Source of the DNA: Palaemon carinicauda
Lineage: Eukaryota > Arthropoda > Malacostraca > Decapoda > Palaemonidae
DNA: 64,000 nt
Assembly (NCBI RefSeq): GCF_036898095.1
Contig: NC_090745.1
Location: 77,522,699 to 77,586,698, forward strand
Direction: 5' to 3'
Part shown: piece by piece, positions 45,071 through 57,190 of the stretch
Position numbering within the stretch: the first letter of the stretch is position 1
Layout of the letters: every line of letters starts with the position of its first letter
Notes under the pieces: generated by a model
Seen by the model: the letters and a program-made list of their open reading frames with translations, nothing else
Told to the model about the DNA's origin: nothing
Database searches by the model: none
Made by a program: the position numbers and the translations under genes

Positions 45071-47440
45071 GTATTTTTGGGCTCAGCCATGTCGTCCTGA
45101 TGGAAGGTTCCTTTAGACAGCTTTCTATGGGATATTTCGCTACAGTGGTACTCCCAGAGAATTAACCGTAGGTCTCCAGAATTCTAACTCCTGCCGCGAG
45201 TATCCTTAATATAACTTTTAAGGATATCGCATAAATTCAGGGGACGTATTTCTTGATACAACACATGGCAATCTTCACCCCGAATATATTTTACTCTTCG
45301 GGGGGGGGGGGGGGAGTGCTGAAATGAAGGGGAGCCATTATCAAGGTTACCCGGTGGATCCTCTCCCTGTACTATAAGGCGTATTATTACTTTAAAAAGT
45401 AGCATTTAAGCACGGTGTTCTCCCATGCTTCTCTCGGTGTTGTTACTTATTTCAAGGAATATTATCATGCATTCTCCAGCATCTTCATCCTCTGGAAAGT
45501 TGAGTATTTAATCTTTCCTGTGTATAAATTTTAGCTCCCTTCTCACAGTTAAATTAACAATTTAGAGGTGGTAATTGGAGCACTGCCATCCTCGGAGGCG
45601 GCCATTTTAAGACCGCTGTCGCACGTCATAAATGCTGTATTTACTTAGTAGTGCGATGTTCCCGGTATTTAGCTATAAGAAATTCTAGCTAGTTAGGCAA
45701 AATTATACTAGTGAAGATAGCATTTCACATTTAATATTTCCTCTTCCGAATAAACGTTTCTCTCGTATACGATAGGGCCTCGGTGGTAATAGTGTAGCCA
45801 AGATCCCCACTCGAGTTAGGCTAGCCTAATTCATTTTAGTATACTTTAGTAACGTTATCCTTCGTTTAACCTTTAGTATCGTTTCTATTAATTCGGTCGG
45901 AGATATATATATCCCCTAGAATTATTGGTATAATTCGATATGCTTCTCTTTTAGAGAAAAGAGGATAAGCCCTTCTTCTACTCTGAGTGCCGCCATCCCA
46001 GGCGACAACCCTATCTTCCATCATCGCCATCGAGTAGTGAACTCCGGCTTGACTTGGATAGTGTTTTATTGTCGATCTTCTTTGCTGATGAGTATCCCGG
46101 CCTTGAAAAATTACAGTAACTCAGGGTATTTTGTCTTGTAGCCGACAACGTTATCGTTAGAGGAATTCCTCTGCCGGTTACACCGTTGTTGGCAAAGGAA
46201 GCTAAGCTTCCCTAGTCTACAACCAAAAGTGGGCAGTATAATTGCCGCCACCTTTCTCCCTCGTGGACTAGAAGACATGTCTTATATCCGGCAATGTCTC
46301 AGGCTAGGGAATCGTTATTCCCCTGCCGCCCATGATGGCGCCGGTATAGGAAGCTAGGCTTCCTTGATTTACAGTCGAAAGTAGGAGGCATACTTGCCGC
46401 CACCTTTATCCTCTGTAAAATATAAGACCCTTTCTCTTCCCCTTCTGTCCTTTAGTGTCGGCCTAGCCGTCACAAATGTCCTTTGGCCGGTATTCTACTA
46501 TCATCCCCGGTTGCCGGGCTGACTGGATTACCGGCTGGGTTCCTACAAAGGCGGTTAGGTTGCCGCTTCAACCACCTCCCTAATGGAAGCAAAGCTTTGG
46601 GAAAGGTTGAGCCGGCCTTGACGGCTGCCTGTGGGAAACCCAGTGGACTGTCGAGTATTCTTCAGTCCTCTCTTGGACTGCCATCCACAAACCTTGTAAC
46701 CGGCATTACAGCCGGCAACAGGATTTGTGGCTGGATGGAAGCTAGAATCAATGTATTCCTCTCCTTCCATTTGAATTCTCATTCTGGAAAGAAGGCAGTA
46801 GAGGCTATAGTCCCTACACTCCAAATTATTGTACTAAACTATAATAATACGGTAGTCCTTCTTTCCATTCCCTCTCTCTCCCTGTCAGCTAGTGCCGCCA
46901 GGTACTAGCCTAACCCGGTAGTATACCGGTAAAACTACAGTATAAGACAATACAGTAGCCAGTATTCTTGGAGTATATCAATACAGCAGTTAGAAAACTA
47001 CAGTATATAATGATACAGTAGTATGAAATTTCCAACATATTCTGTGTATCCTTTCACAGTCTATTGTTGAGACCGATTTAAAAAATGTTGAGGTGAAGTA
47101 TTCCCTCGACATCCTGATAGATCCTAGATCATCTGGACACCAATGATTACCATTCAGTATTAATATTCTACAACTGGAGGAGTTAGTGTCAATATTCACT
47201 GACTCCGGCTCTACATAGAGTTATTCCACTCTGTATTTTCCCTAATAAGGAAATTAAGAATATTAGTATTGTAGGAGGTCACAGCAATTGCCTGGAGAGG
47301 AAACACAGATATGTGTCTTAACTACTTCTTTTGTAGCTTACCATCCTAAGCTATTATAAATAATAGTGAATTATACTATTTTAAGCATGTGAATTTATAT
47401 CAGTGATATAAATTTCCCTGTACTCATTTCACTCCTTCTT
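45071..47440 (+). other. A2 left terminal repeat and 5' leader
   Basis: The terminal repeat is recognisable to about 45380 (GGAAGGTTCCTTTAGACAGC, GGTCTCCAGAATTCTAACTC). It includes a G run at 45300-45314. The remainder is leader with repeated GAAGCTAAGCTTCC/GAAGCTAGGCTTCC motifs (46199, 46350), ending in the acceptor-like TTCTTTCCTTACAG at 47449. The 141-codon frame at 46483 is not supported as a gene. Confidence 0.65.
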
Positions 47441-47449
47441 TCCTTACAG

Positions 47450-49190
47450 GAGGAGCCTAAGGTGAAGTGTGCAGTCATGTTCTGCAACCACAAAAGTAGG
47501 GACTTTTGTGGCCAAAAGATGTGCAGGTCTCATGCCCCCTGCTCCATCGCAACTGAAACCCTGAGGTACTGGGATCCGAAGGGTTGCACCGTCTGCTCGG
47601 CTCTGATGACCGAGGGATTCGGTGAAGATATCCCTGAGACTACGGAGTCCAGGGATACAGCAAGGGAAACTTTGGAGGTGGTTAAGAGAGTTCTAAAAGA
47701 AATCTCTGGGACCTTACCTGCCAAATGAAGCTATGAGATGCCTTCTGTTCCCTAAGGCCCAATCCGACGCAGTTGTGCCCCAGGCACAAGTCAAGCCTCC
47801 CTTCATCCAGCTGACGATAGAGGCTGACATTAATAAGGCACTCGAGGGCATGGACATCCACCAGGAACGTATGTCGGAGGTGTCTACCGGCACCGAAAAG
47901 GATCATCTTCAATAAAACCCTGAAGAAGAGGTGGCTCAACCACCCACGGAGGAAGAAGGATCCGTATCGACGATTACGGAAGACCCTCAGTTTTCTGTGA
48001 CGGCATATCAACTCGTGCCGTCAACTTCTTCGGCCCCAACTCCCCATCTTGAACCGCTCATAAACAAGAGCGAGGCGCTCCTAGGACAACTTCAGCAGAT
48101 GATGGAATCGTTCCGCAAGGAACAACAGGAGATTAGGAGGGAAGTAAGAGAAGTGAAACGCTCGGGCGCTTTCAAAGGCTCTCATAAGCCTATCAAAGTC
48201 TCTGACTTACCTCAATGCTCTGAAACCAACTCCTGGAGGTATGCGGAGTATATACCCATGATGAATAGGAAACTGTACATCTCCGAGGAGATGGGGGCCA
48301 AACCCCTCGAAGATCTCTAATTCTGGCCTAACATACCAGCATACCCAGATTGTTACGTGAGATTGCGGGATGAACCAACATCTCGTGAGGAGACGGAACC
48401 GATGAGGTCATGATCTTTGAGCATGACAAGGCACAGGCTCTCTTATCCAGTACCTTAAAGAAAGCTGGTTACACCATCTCTAAGGTTTCAGCTTTGAGCA
48501 AGAAGCATCCTACCTTCGTTGCTCCTTCCTCCAGAGCTTTTCCCTTTTTGGTCAAAGCTCTCAACTGTGTGCTGAAAGCAGTTGATGAGGGCAAACCATG
48601 CCCAGTGCTAGAGGAGTGCAGACCATTATCTCTAGCCATGCCTATCTGCGAGAAGGAATGGAACGAGGTTTATCTAACCTTCTCAGTCTCTAAACTGGAT
48701 CCGGAGATAGCAGGTCAACAGTTCAATGAGAACCTTCCAAAGCTGTCTGAACATCTTTTGAGAAGGGAACAGGAGACAAAAGAGAGACTAGCCGCTACTT
48801 TGTCTCTTCAGAACTGTATGGAGATGTGTGCAGGCCTTTCCAATACCCCTGATATGTACATAGTCCTATCCAAGACTCATATGGCTACCCTTGTTAAGGA
48901 CATGTACGCTTTTGGCAAGGGCCTGTAGAAAGCATGTGGTTGCCGCAGCAACAGTCAAACACCAGCCCAGGAGGCTGATCACTTCATGTATCTGGGGCAA
49001 GGACCTCTTCCTAAAAGAATTGGTTCAGGTGGTCATCGCAAAAGCCACCATGGAGAATAGGAGCCTTTTCCAGAAGTGGGGCATGTCTTCTAGAGGAAAT
49101 CATCCCCAGATGCTGGTCCCCAACCGAAAAACAGGAAGACAAAGAAGCCACGCAGGCCTGCACAGCATCCAACCGTGACCATGACCACAG
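47450..49190 (+). pseudogene. A2 gag-like gene
   Basis: Same order as A1 gag: the Cys/His N-terminus (CAVMFCNHKSRDFCGQKMC, GCTVCSALM), then LLFPKAQSDAVVP and IQLTIEADINKALEGMD, then AQALLSSTLKKAGYTISKV, LSKKHPTFVAPS, LEECRPLSLAMP, LLRREQETKERLAATLSLQ and the basic tail after FQKWGMSS. It is split among at least four frames with stops near 47728, 47915 and 48320. The strongest conserved block is 48410-48928. Confidence 0.8.
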
Positions 49191-49399
49191 TGCCCCAAAT
49201 GGTAGCCTAGCCACAAACCCCCTTCCAAATGGTGCCCCAGCAGCTGGTAGCTCAGTCGCCGTTGTTCAATCCAGGCTTTGAGAGGCACACGACTACCTTT
49301 TGCCCCAGAAGTAGAGGCTCAAGAAGAGGCTCGTCAAGGGGTAGAGGAGGACGTGGTCAAGGTAGTAAACCCTCAGGAACATCTCAGCAATGAGATGCT

Positions 49400-49579
49400 C
49401 CAGGTAGGAGGAAGACACTTCCACTTTCGAAATCATTGGACCTTCGATCCCTGGGCCCACAGCCTAATCAAGAACGGACTCGGTTGGAAATAGAACAAAA
49501 TTCCACCCCCTTTTTCTCAGTTCTTCCAACACTCCACCCCCTTATTGGAAGAATATACCTCGGAACTCTTGAACAAAAA
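49400..49579 (+). pseudogene. A2 RT N-terminus, truncated
   Basis: HWTFDPWAHSLIKNGLGWK and QFFQHSTPLLEEYTSELLNK match the beginning of A1 RT. It ends abruptly at the A3 terminus. Confidence 0.8.
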
Positions 49580-49977
49580 ACCGATTTTGAGCGAAGCGAA
49601 AAATCTATTTTTGGGTGAGATAGCCATGGCGTCCTGATGGAAGTTCCTATCAGTAGCTTCCTAAGGGATATATGTACTACAGTGATATTCCCCGTGAATT
49701 TTACCTTTAGGTCTCCAGAATTCTAACTCCTGGCGCGAATATCTTTAAATATTTTCTCAAAAGTATCGCATAATATCAGGGGACGTATTCTTGACACGCC
49801 ACATAGCAATCTGCGCCCCGAATAGCGTTTACGCTTCAAGGGGGAAAGTGGCAGAATTAGAAGAGGAGCCATATCAAGGTTACCCTAGTTCCCTTACTAC
49901 TATTGAGTATCACAACAGCGCCATAACCAAGATGGCGGACATTCCTTGTAGCATTGAGTGTGGTGCTACAGATACAG

Positions 49978-50344
49978 TAGTTTCGGGAGGGATTCTGTGA
50001 AGATCTTTTCTTCAGAAAAGAAGGGTGGGTCCATCAGGACGGCATGGCTATCTCACCCAAAAATCTTCCAAACAGCACCATGTGACAGTTTTTTTTTTAG
50101 TAGTTTCGGGAGGGATTCTGTGAAGATCTTTTCTTTAGAAAAAAAGGGTGGGTCCATCAGGACGGCATGGCTATCTCACCCAAAAATCTTCCAAACAGCA
50201 CCATGTGACAGTCTTTTTTAGTAGTTTCGGGAGGGATTCTGTGAAGATCTTTTCTTTAGAAAAGAAGGATGGGTCCATCAGGACGGCATGGCTATCTCAT
50301 CCAAAAATCTTCCAAACAGCACCATGTGACAGTTTTTTTTTTTT
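49978..50344 (+). repeat. Three tandem repeats of about 121-123 bp across a transposon junction
   Basis: Units at 49978-50100, 50101-50221 and 50222-50344 each contain A-family terminal sequence (TCCATCAGGACGGCATGGCT) followed by the first 24 bases of the LINE fragment (CTTCCAAACAGCACCATGTG) and a T run. They were therefore generated after, or during, LINE insertion. Confidence 0.92.
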
Positions 50345-51270
50345 ACCTTGAAAAGGCATACGATACCACTCAGAGATATGGTATACTTAAAACAATTCAT
50401 GAATTAGAATTAAAAGGAGAACTACCACTATTTATTCAGTCATTTCTTTTTTCAAGTGAGAGTGGGGGAAACTCTATCTGAGAGTAAGTGTCAGGAAGAA
50501 GTTGTTCCTCGGGGGAGTGTGCTGAGTGTAACCCTGTTTGCACTAGCAATTAATGGGATATTCTCAGTCATTCCCCAAGATGTTCTCTCAACATTATTTG
50601 TGGATGATCTCTCAATATCATTTGCTGGAACTAGAATGGCAATGGTTGAGAGAAAAATACAACTCTATTGACAAAATTATCCAGTGGGCTGATATGAATG
50701 GATTTAAGTTCTCGACAAGTAAGACTACCATTGTCCATTTTTGTCGTATCCGGGGAGTACATCCAGTCCCGCATATATAGATTAAAGGTCAACGGATACC
50801 ATGTTTAAGTGAAGCTGAATTTTTAGGTTTGATATTTGATTGTAGGCTTACATGGGTTTCTCACTTAAAAGTATTAAAAGCTAAATGTCTTGAGGCTCGC
50901 GAGTATCTTAAAATTATTGTCCCATACATCATAGGGGTCAGACTGCAATACTATTTTAAAATTAAACAAGGCCTTGATTTTTTCCAAAATTAGTTATGGA
51001 TGCGAAGTATACTCTTCAGCCACCCCAAGCCGGTTAAAAATATTAGACTCGATACATCATGCTGGTATTAGATTGTCTACTGGAGCATTTAGAACCTCTC
51101 CTATCCCAAGTCTCCTTTTTGATGCTGGAGTGTTACCTCTAGACCTTTACCGAATGTCTTCCATTATTCGGTATTGGTTTAGATTGCAAAGACTCCCTAA
51201 CTCTTTAGCGTTTCAGACTGTTAGCCTTGTAAGACACACATGCTTTGAGTTGCACCCAAAATCTCCTTAA
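50345..51270 (+). pseudogene. LINE RT fragment, second copy
   Basis: LEKAYDTTQRYGILKTIHEL, then GSVLSVTLFALAINGI and LFVDDLSISFAGTRM (active site) are clear. Frameshifts lie near 50470, 50665 and 50770. A later linker frame (50974-51270) matches 16250-16520. Confidence 0.88.
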
Positions 51271-51467
51271 CCTTATGGCTTTCGGGTGAAACGATAATTA
51301 AACAGTTTGGATATAATTAGAAGCAAGGTACTTCCATTCAAGATATCATCAACACCTCCATGGAAATTACCAGAGTCATCTTTTTGTAAATACTTTATTA
51401 GTGTTAAGAAGAATATGACTGACCTAGAAGCCAGGTCTCTTTTTATGGGACATGTTGAAGAACATAG

Positions 51468-52298
51468 ATGATCGACTTTTATATATATACTGATGGCTCC
51501 AAATCTGATACTGGCGTTGGATTTGGAGTACATAGTAATGGTTTTAACTGTAGAGGTGCACTTCCTCTAACAGCTTCCATATTTACTGCTGAACTGTATG
51601 GCATATTAACCACTATTGAGAAAATAGCATTGGAGAAGGAGGGTAATTTTAAAATTTTTAGTGATGCAAGGAGTGTCCTTCAGAAGTTTTTAATTCTAGC
51701 AACCCTCTAGTTTTAAAGATTTTAGAATGGCTTTTTATTATTGGACGGAGAGGTTTAATGGTTAGATTTTGTTAGGTTCCAGCACATGTAGGTGTGTGTG
51801 GGAATGAGAAGGCAGATTCACTGGCAAAGAATGCTGCATCCGAGTTGCTGCCAAGAAGGTATCCCATTCCGTATAACGATTTCCTACCTAACATCAATAA
51901 ATTGCTTTGTGATAAATGGCAACAGCACTGGGATAGTCTAGATGGCAATAAAATGAGAGAAGTAACAAGTGTCATATCTCCTTGGAGGTATAATGATGCC
52001 CCGAAAATGGGAGACTTCTCTTTGTTGTCTCTGTATTGGTCACACTCGGTTGACACACGAGTTTCTGCTGAAGGGCCAATACCAACCGTATTGTGACGAC
52101 TGTTTAGTACCTCTAACAGAGAGGCATTTGTTGTCCGAATGCCCCAATTATAATAACTTGAGGAATAGATATTTGTTAAAGGCTCGAGGTGAGGGTGGCA
52201 GGTTCATCCTTGCTAAGATTCTTGGACATGATGTGTCCTACTATGCAAGTGGCATTTTTAGATTTATTTCAGAAGCAGGTCTTCTGAAAACTATGTAA
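51468..52298 (+). pseudogene. LINE RNase H and C-terminal domain, second copy
   Basis: IYTDGSKSDTGVGFG, FTAELYGILTTI and FKIFSDARSVLQ remain in frame. GNEKADSLAKNAASE and the Cys/His end LCIGHTRLTHEF...HLLSECPNY lie in later frames after a frameshift near 51690 and a small insertion or deletion near 51970. Confidence 0.88.
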
Positions 52299-52476
52299 CT
52301 TTTATAATGACATTCAACTTTTATGGTTTTAATTGAATATTCTTAATTTTTTTTGTATATATAAACTAAATGATATCGGCGTCAATTACCTTAGATGTCA
52401 GGATGCTTGAAAAACTTGAATCAATCAATCAATCAATCTCAGCCATAAATAGACTTTTTGCTTCGCTCAAAATCCG

Positions 52477-52964
52477 TTTTTTGGGCTCAAGCCATGTCGT
52501 CCTGATGGAAGCATATCAGAGCATTAATGTATCTGTGGATTTTCATCAGTGCCTTAACCTTGGGGCAATATTTCTATGGTCATCTGGACCATTTGAGACA
52601 AATGACGTTACCGTTATCCGTCGTCATCACTAATCTTAAACGATGTTAGTGCTTCCTGCCCCCTATAGGGAAGAGTCATTCTAGACGGTAGAAAAGGGGC
52701 CTCAAAGTTAGCATATATTGTATGAACAAACATAAGTATACACTGAGTATACAAAAAGTCTCATTGTTTGTATATATTGCCGAACCAATATTAGTGTCCA
52801 TTATATCCATTGTTTGCAAGCATACAATGATATGAAGTATACTTACATGAGTAAGTCAAAGAACTCTGGCATCTCAAACATGCAATTGTCGGGTGAATTA
52901 GGATGCAATTACATTCTAATTGACATTTATTTCTAATAAATGACTAAATGAATTAACAAGTAAG
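52477..52964 (-). other. A3 3' untranslated region
   Basis: Colinear with 8700-9060 of A1 for the first 350 bases, then AT-rich. No gene. Confidence 0.65.
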
Positions 52965-54370
52965 ACAGATATGCGAGAAATATCTAGCAAAAGGTAAGGA
53001 GGTGTATGTTGCGTTTATGGATCTGGAGAAAGCGTATGATAGAGTTGATAGGGAAGCAATGTGGAATGTGATGAGGTTATATGGAGTTGGTGGAAGGTTG
53101 TTGCAAGCAGTGAAAAGTTTCTACAAAGGTAGTTAAGCATGTGTTAGGATAGGAAATGAAGTGAGTGATTGGTTTCCGGTGAGAGTGGGGCTGAGACAGG
53201 GATGTGTGATGTCGCCGTGGTTGTTTAACTTGTATGTTGATGGAGTGGTGAGAGAGAGGTGAATGCTCGAGTGCTTGGACGAGGATTAAAACTGGTAGAC
53301 GAGAATAACCATGAATGGGAGGTAAATCAGTTGTTGTTTGCGGATGATACTGTACTGGTTGCAGACACAGAAGAGAAGCTTGGACGATTAGTGACAGAAT
53401 TTTGAAGTGTGTGTGAGAGAAGGAAGTTGAGAGTTAATGTGGGTAAGAGTAAGGTTATGAGATGTACGAGAAGGGAAGGTGGTGCAATGTTGAATGTCAT
53501 GTTGAATGGAGAGTTACTTGACGAGGTGGATCAGTTTAAGTACTTGGGGTCTGTTGTTGCAGCAAATGGTGGAGTGGAAGCAGATGTACGTCAGAGAGTG
53601 AATGAAGGTTGCAAAGTGTTGGGGGCAGTTAAGGGAGTAGTAAAAAATAGAGGGTTGGGCATGAATGTAAAGAGAGTTCTATATGAGAAAGTGATTGTAC
53701 CAACTGTGATGTATGGATCGGAGTTGTGGGGAATGAAAGTGATGGAGAGACAGAAATTGAATGTGTTTGAGATGAAGTGTCTAAGGAGTATGGCTGGTGT
53801 ATCTCGAGTAGATAGGGTTAGGAACGAAGTGGTGAGAGTGAGAACGGGTGTAAGAAATGAGTTAGCAGCTAGAGTGGCTACGAATGTGTTGAGGTGGTTT
53901 GGCCATGTTGAGAGAATGGAAAATGGATGTCTGATAAAGAAGGTGATGAATGCAAGAGTTGATGGGAGAAGTACAAGAGGAAGGCCAAGGTTTGGGTGGA
54001 TGGATGGAGTGAAGGAAGCTCTGGGTGATAGGAGGATAGATGTGAGCGAGGCAAGAGAGCGTGCTAGAAATAGGAATGAATGGCGAGCGATTGTGACGCA
54101 GTTCCGGTAGGCCCTGCTGCTTCCTCCGGTGCCTTAGATGACCGCGGAGGTAGCAGTAGTAGGGGATTCAGCATTATGAAGCTTCATCTGTGGTGGATAA
54201 AGTGGGAGGGTGGGCTCTGACACCCTAGCAGTACCAGCTGAACTCGGTTGAGTCCCTTGTTAGGCTGGGAGGAACGTAGAGAGTAGAGGTCCCCTTTTTG
54301 TTTTTGTTTCTTTGTTGATGTCGGCTGCCCCCAGGGTTGGGGTAGGTGCCGTGGTATATGTATGTATGTA
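52965..54370 (+). mobile_element. RTE-like LINE, 5' truncated
   Basis: It carries an RT from just before the palm to the end of the protein, a 240-base 3' UTR (GCTGACACCC-type GGGCTCTGACACCCTAGCAG) and a short (TATG)n tail. The boundary on the left is A3 3' UTR; B2 leader follows at 54371. Confidence 0.8.
52985..54110 (+). pseudogene. RTE-like reverse transcriptase fragment
   Basis: VYVAFMDLEKAYDRVDREAM (first Asp), VRVGLRQGCVMSPWLFNLYV and LLFADDTVLVADT (active site FADD) are followed by stops or shifts near 53133, 53262 and 53402. The C-terminal frame 53409-54110 (233 codons) is intact with FKYLGSVVAANGG, CLRSMAGVSRVDRVRNE, LRWFGHVERM and RGRPRFGWMDGV, a typical RTE-group end. Confidence 0.88.
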
Positions 54371-55730
54371 CTATTTACTTTGTTTATCATGAGTGAAAAC
54401 TTAATTTTCTGGTCTGTGCGAGTGATGTATGCAAGGTGAGGTTACCAAAAGTGTCGGTTGACCCTCACAGTTTGTATGCAGGGGTTTTGTTTGTGCACTA
54501 TATTTTAGGTGCAAAGTTTTTAATCCTGATGGCGGAAATACGTTCCGCCAACTCTGTCACAGTCGTGTGACGTAATCTTCATTGTATGACTTGCAAATTC
54601 TCTTTATTTGTTTTTTCTTGTAAAGAATGGGAGGAATTCCACTTATATAAGTTTTTTAACTTTTAATGTAAAATTTTAAAGAAATATTTGTCCATTTAGT
54701 ATTAGTTCTTTAAATCATCTATCTAATTTCATAGATTGAATAGAACTAGCGTATGGTTAATTTACGCTGTTTAGTTCTCATTACTATCGATGCAGTCCCA
54801 ACATGCCTTGGTAGCGTTCTTTTCGATATTGGGAATTCTAGTTTTAGTCGTATTTTCATTTATATGTTCCTATTGTAATGTGTAGCAAATCCCTTTTTTG
54901 GGGGGGAACCTTTAAGATTTAAGGGTTTTTTACATTTATATATATAGATACATTATTGCTATATGTTCTTTTTTATCATAACTCGCTTGTTTTTGAAAAC
55001 CCTTGGAATTAATTGTGGATTACATTTGTTTTCCCATTTTCTATTCATTTTAATCTTTAACGTATAACTTTCCCGGCGGTTGTATGTAACTACTGGGTAG
55101 GTATTTATGACATTTAATTTTACCGGTGGTTAAATGTAACTACCGGGTGAGTGTGTTCAACATTTATTTTTAAACAACTCTTTCCCGGTGGTTTTCTTTT
55201 TGTGAGCGCCGGGTATGTTTGAAAGTTTATTTTATTATGGAAATGTCAGTTTAATATTTTATAAAAATATTTTGTTACTGTTTATATAGCAAGTACTAGA
55301 GACGATATTGCTTTCTCATTCAAGCCCGTGGCAGCAGAATAAGTTCTCTCACAACGGGCAGGAATAATCATGGTCTTTTGTGTAAAAGTTTAATAGTGCA
55401 AGTTTCAGTGCTAAATTAGGGCATTGGATTCATTCAGGAAAGTGGATGTCGTTTTCCTAGCCTTAGACCTCTTCCAAGGAAACGAGAGGCGTTAGCTCAC
55501 GAGCAAACGCCCTCGCGAGCATTCCTGTTAACGTTCCCAAGAATGCTCGCCCTTGCCATGGGAAAGCAAAGAGCGTTGGACGTTTAGATTCTTACACTGC
55601 TTTTAGAGTTTCACATTGCATCACTTTTGATTTTAATGGCAATACTATAAGTCATAGATATTTGCTGATAATATCAATGCTTACAAACCATCATTGACAC
55701 GGTTTTTATCCCAGAGCACCAGTCGGCCAT
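54371..55730 (+). other. B2 5' leader
   Basis: Colinear with 39030-40407. The CRE palindrome is damaged, but TGACGTAA remains (54568-54575). Three hairpins lie at 55071-55100, 55121-55148 and 55182-55213. About 25 bases of the GGAGAAGGAACGTCGATCGG segment seen in B1 are deleted near 55475. Confidence 0.65.
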
Positions 55731-56375
55731 ATGAACCCTCTGGTCGGAACCGAACGCGCCAAGCGGCATAATGAATATCATTTTGCCTTAACGCTCGGCG
55801 CCTCGTCTTTCAGAACGATCGCTTCCTCGTCTTTCAGTATGAATGCAGCCTCGTCTTTCAGGACGAATGCAGCCTCGTCTTTCAGGACGAATGAAGCCTT
55901 GTCTTTCAGAACGAATGCAGCCTCGTCTTTCAGGGCGAATGCAGCCTCGTCATTCAGGACGAATGCAGCCTCGTCATTCAGGGCGAATGCAGCCTCGTCT
56001 TTCAGGGCGAATGCAGCCTCGTCTTTCAGGGCGAATGCAGCCTCGTCTTTCAGGGCGAATGCAGCCTCGTCTTTCAGGGCGAATGCAGCCTCGTCTTTCA
56101 GGGCGAATGCAGCCTCGTCTTTCAGGGCGAATGCAGCCTCGTCTTTCAGGGCGAATGCAGCCTCGTCTTTCAGGGCGAATGCAACCTCGTCTTTCAGGGC
56201 GAATGCAGCCTCGTCTTTCAAGACGATAGGAAGATCGCCGCCTCGTCTTTCAGAACGATCGCCGCCTCGTTCTTTCAGGACGACGCCACGTCTTATAAGA
56301 TCTTTGTCAAAGGATGACTTTAGTGATCACTTTTCTCCTGTTGAATTATTTGAGATTAACAGGAGAAGATCCTAA
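55731..56375 (+). CDS. B2 gag-like protein with octapeptide repeats
   Basis: A continuous 214-codon frame: MNPLVGTERAKRHNEYHFAL, then about 17 copies of the octapeptide NAASSFRA, then TIGRSPPRLSERSPPRSF and KDDFSDHFSPVELFEINRRR. The repeat is in frame with both unique flanks, which is the best evidence that this frame is the coding one. The flank after the array resembles the E gag segment IFKDLCPDHFVTAAPRSP. The role of the repeat is unknown. It may be only the middle of a longer, decayed gag. Confidence 0.55.
   Translation: MNPLVGTERAKRHNEYHFALTLGASSFRTIASSSFSMNAASSFRTNAASSFRTNEALSFRTNAASSFRANAASSFRTNAASSFRANAASSFRANAASSFRANAASSFRANAASSFRANAASSFRANAASSFRANAASSFRANAASSFRANATSSFRANAASSFKTIGRSPPRLSERSPPRSFRTTPRLIRSLSKDDFSDHFSPVELFEINRRRS
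55802..56225 (+). repeat. 24-bp minisatellite in B2, about 18 units
   Basis: CCTCGTCTTTCAGGGCGAAT plus GCAG units; those at about 55980-56170 are essentially identical. This is about a third of the B1 array length. Confidence 0.95.
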
Positions 56376-56789
56376 GTTCTGTTGCTCCATGTTCCCCACC
56401 CTCTGAGTTTTCACGTGGTCATTAATGGAGCCTTAAGAATATATTAATTTTTATTTCTTAAAACAGAAACCTATGATGCCAGCTTCCTTATCAGATAGGC
56501 CAGGATAGCAAGGGTGGAGTTCTAGCCACGTTTAGGTCGAAGACCTTGTGGCAGCCCCACAGAGATTTTTTTACAGCCCCCTTGGTGGATTGCTGAGTCT
56601 CTTACGGAATACAGGCAATGAGGCTGGATAATTTTGAAATCAGAGGTCATAATTAAGTTATGCACTTCTCCTTTTTTCTTTCTCTCTTCTCCCTCAAGAG
56701 TTGGTCAAAGACAGGTTTTGGTGTCTTAATTAGCAAGAAATTTTCTGCATGCTTTTTCTCTAACCGAACTAACAACAGTAGGATCCAGA

Positions 56790-57190
56790 CTTGGCTACTT
56801 CTGGCGAGCCTGGGAGAGGAGAGGAGCAGACCTTTGGTCCGTGTTTTTACTAAAGGATGGATGCGAAATCTTTTTCCTAGTGAATCCTCCTTTGTTAGTT
56901 ACTTCGATAAGACCTTTCTGCCTAACCAACTTTGCAACTTCAAATGTCTCTCTTTTGGGGGAGGGAGTCTTTTGTCCGGTTCTGGACGTAAATGCTCTTT
57001 ACGCCTTCGTTCAGAAGTCAAAGTTCTCCATGGAGACATCAAAATCTTTGGAGAAGAGCGGAGCAGACCTTTGGTCAGTACTTCTTCTGAAGGAGGATTA
57101 CTTTTTCCTTTTATAGGGAAACCTCCTTTAGTTTTAGCTCCAACAATTCTCTCTCCCAGATCTAGAGAGGAGTCTAAGTGGCAGGCTATG
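56790..57190 (+). pseudogene. B2 reverse transcriptase remnant
   Basis: VLDVNALYAFVQKSKFSMET and the following jump to GAGCAGACCTTTGGTCAG repeat the B1 deletion structure at 42080-42480. There are no catalytic Asp residues. Confidence 0.7.

Larger units (their letters stand above)
45071..49579 (+). mobile_element. A-family DIRS element A2, truncated in RT
   Basis: The left end TTTTTGGGCTCAGCCATGTC is followed by an A-type terminal repeat, leader, gag and the first about 60 codons of RT. It stops at CTTGAACAAAAA (49579), where A3 begins with its canonical terminus. RNase H and YR are absent. Confidence 0.8.
50345..52434 (+). mobile_element. 5'-truncated copy of the I-like LINE
   Basis: Colinear with 15546-17706 from the RT palm to the (AATC)n tail. 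The 5' end starts with the CTTCCAAACAGC motif embedded in the triplicated unit. The target ATCTCACCCAAAAAT (50052-50066 in the first unit) reappears as ATCTCAGCCATAAAT after the tail (52434-52448), a 15-base duplication with two mismatches. Confidence 0.88.
49580..52964 (-). mobile_element. A-family element A3: right terminus and 3' UTR only
   Basis: It starts with CGATTTTGAGCGAAGCGAAA, the canonical right end, and carries the A terminal repeat (with AAGATGGCGG at 49929). The ICR junction is at 52476/52477 and the 3' UTR is colinear with A1 8700-9060. It is cut by the RTE-like LINE at 52965. The I-like LINE copy sits in its terminal repeat. Confidence 0.75.

Noticed and set aside
46483..46908. 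141-codon open frame in the A2 leader
   Set aside because: It has no recognisable domain, the A1 leader has no counterpart, and it lies upstream of the predicted acceptor.
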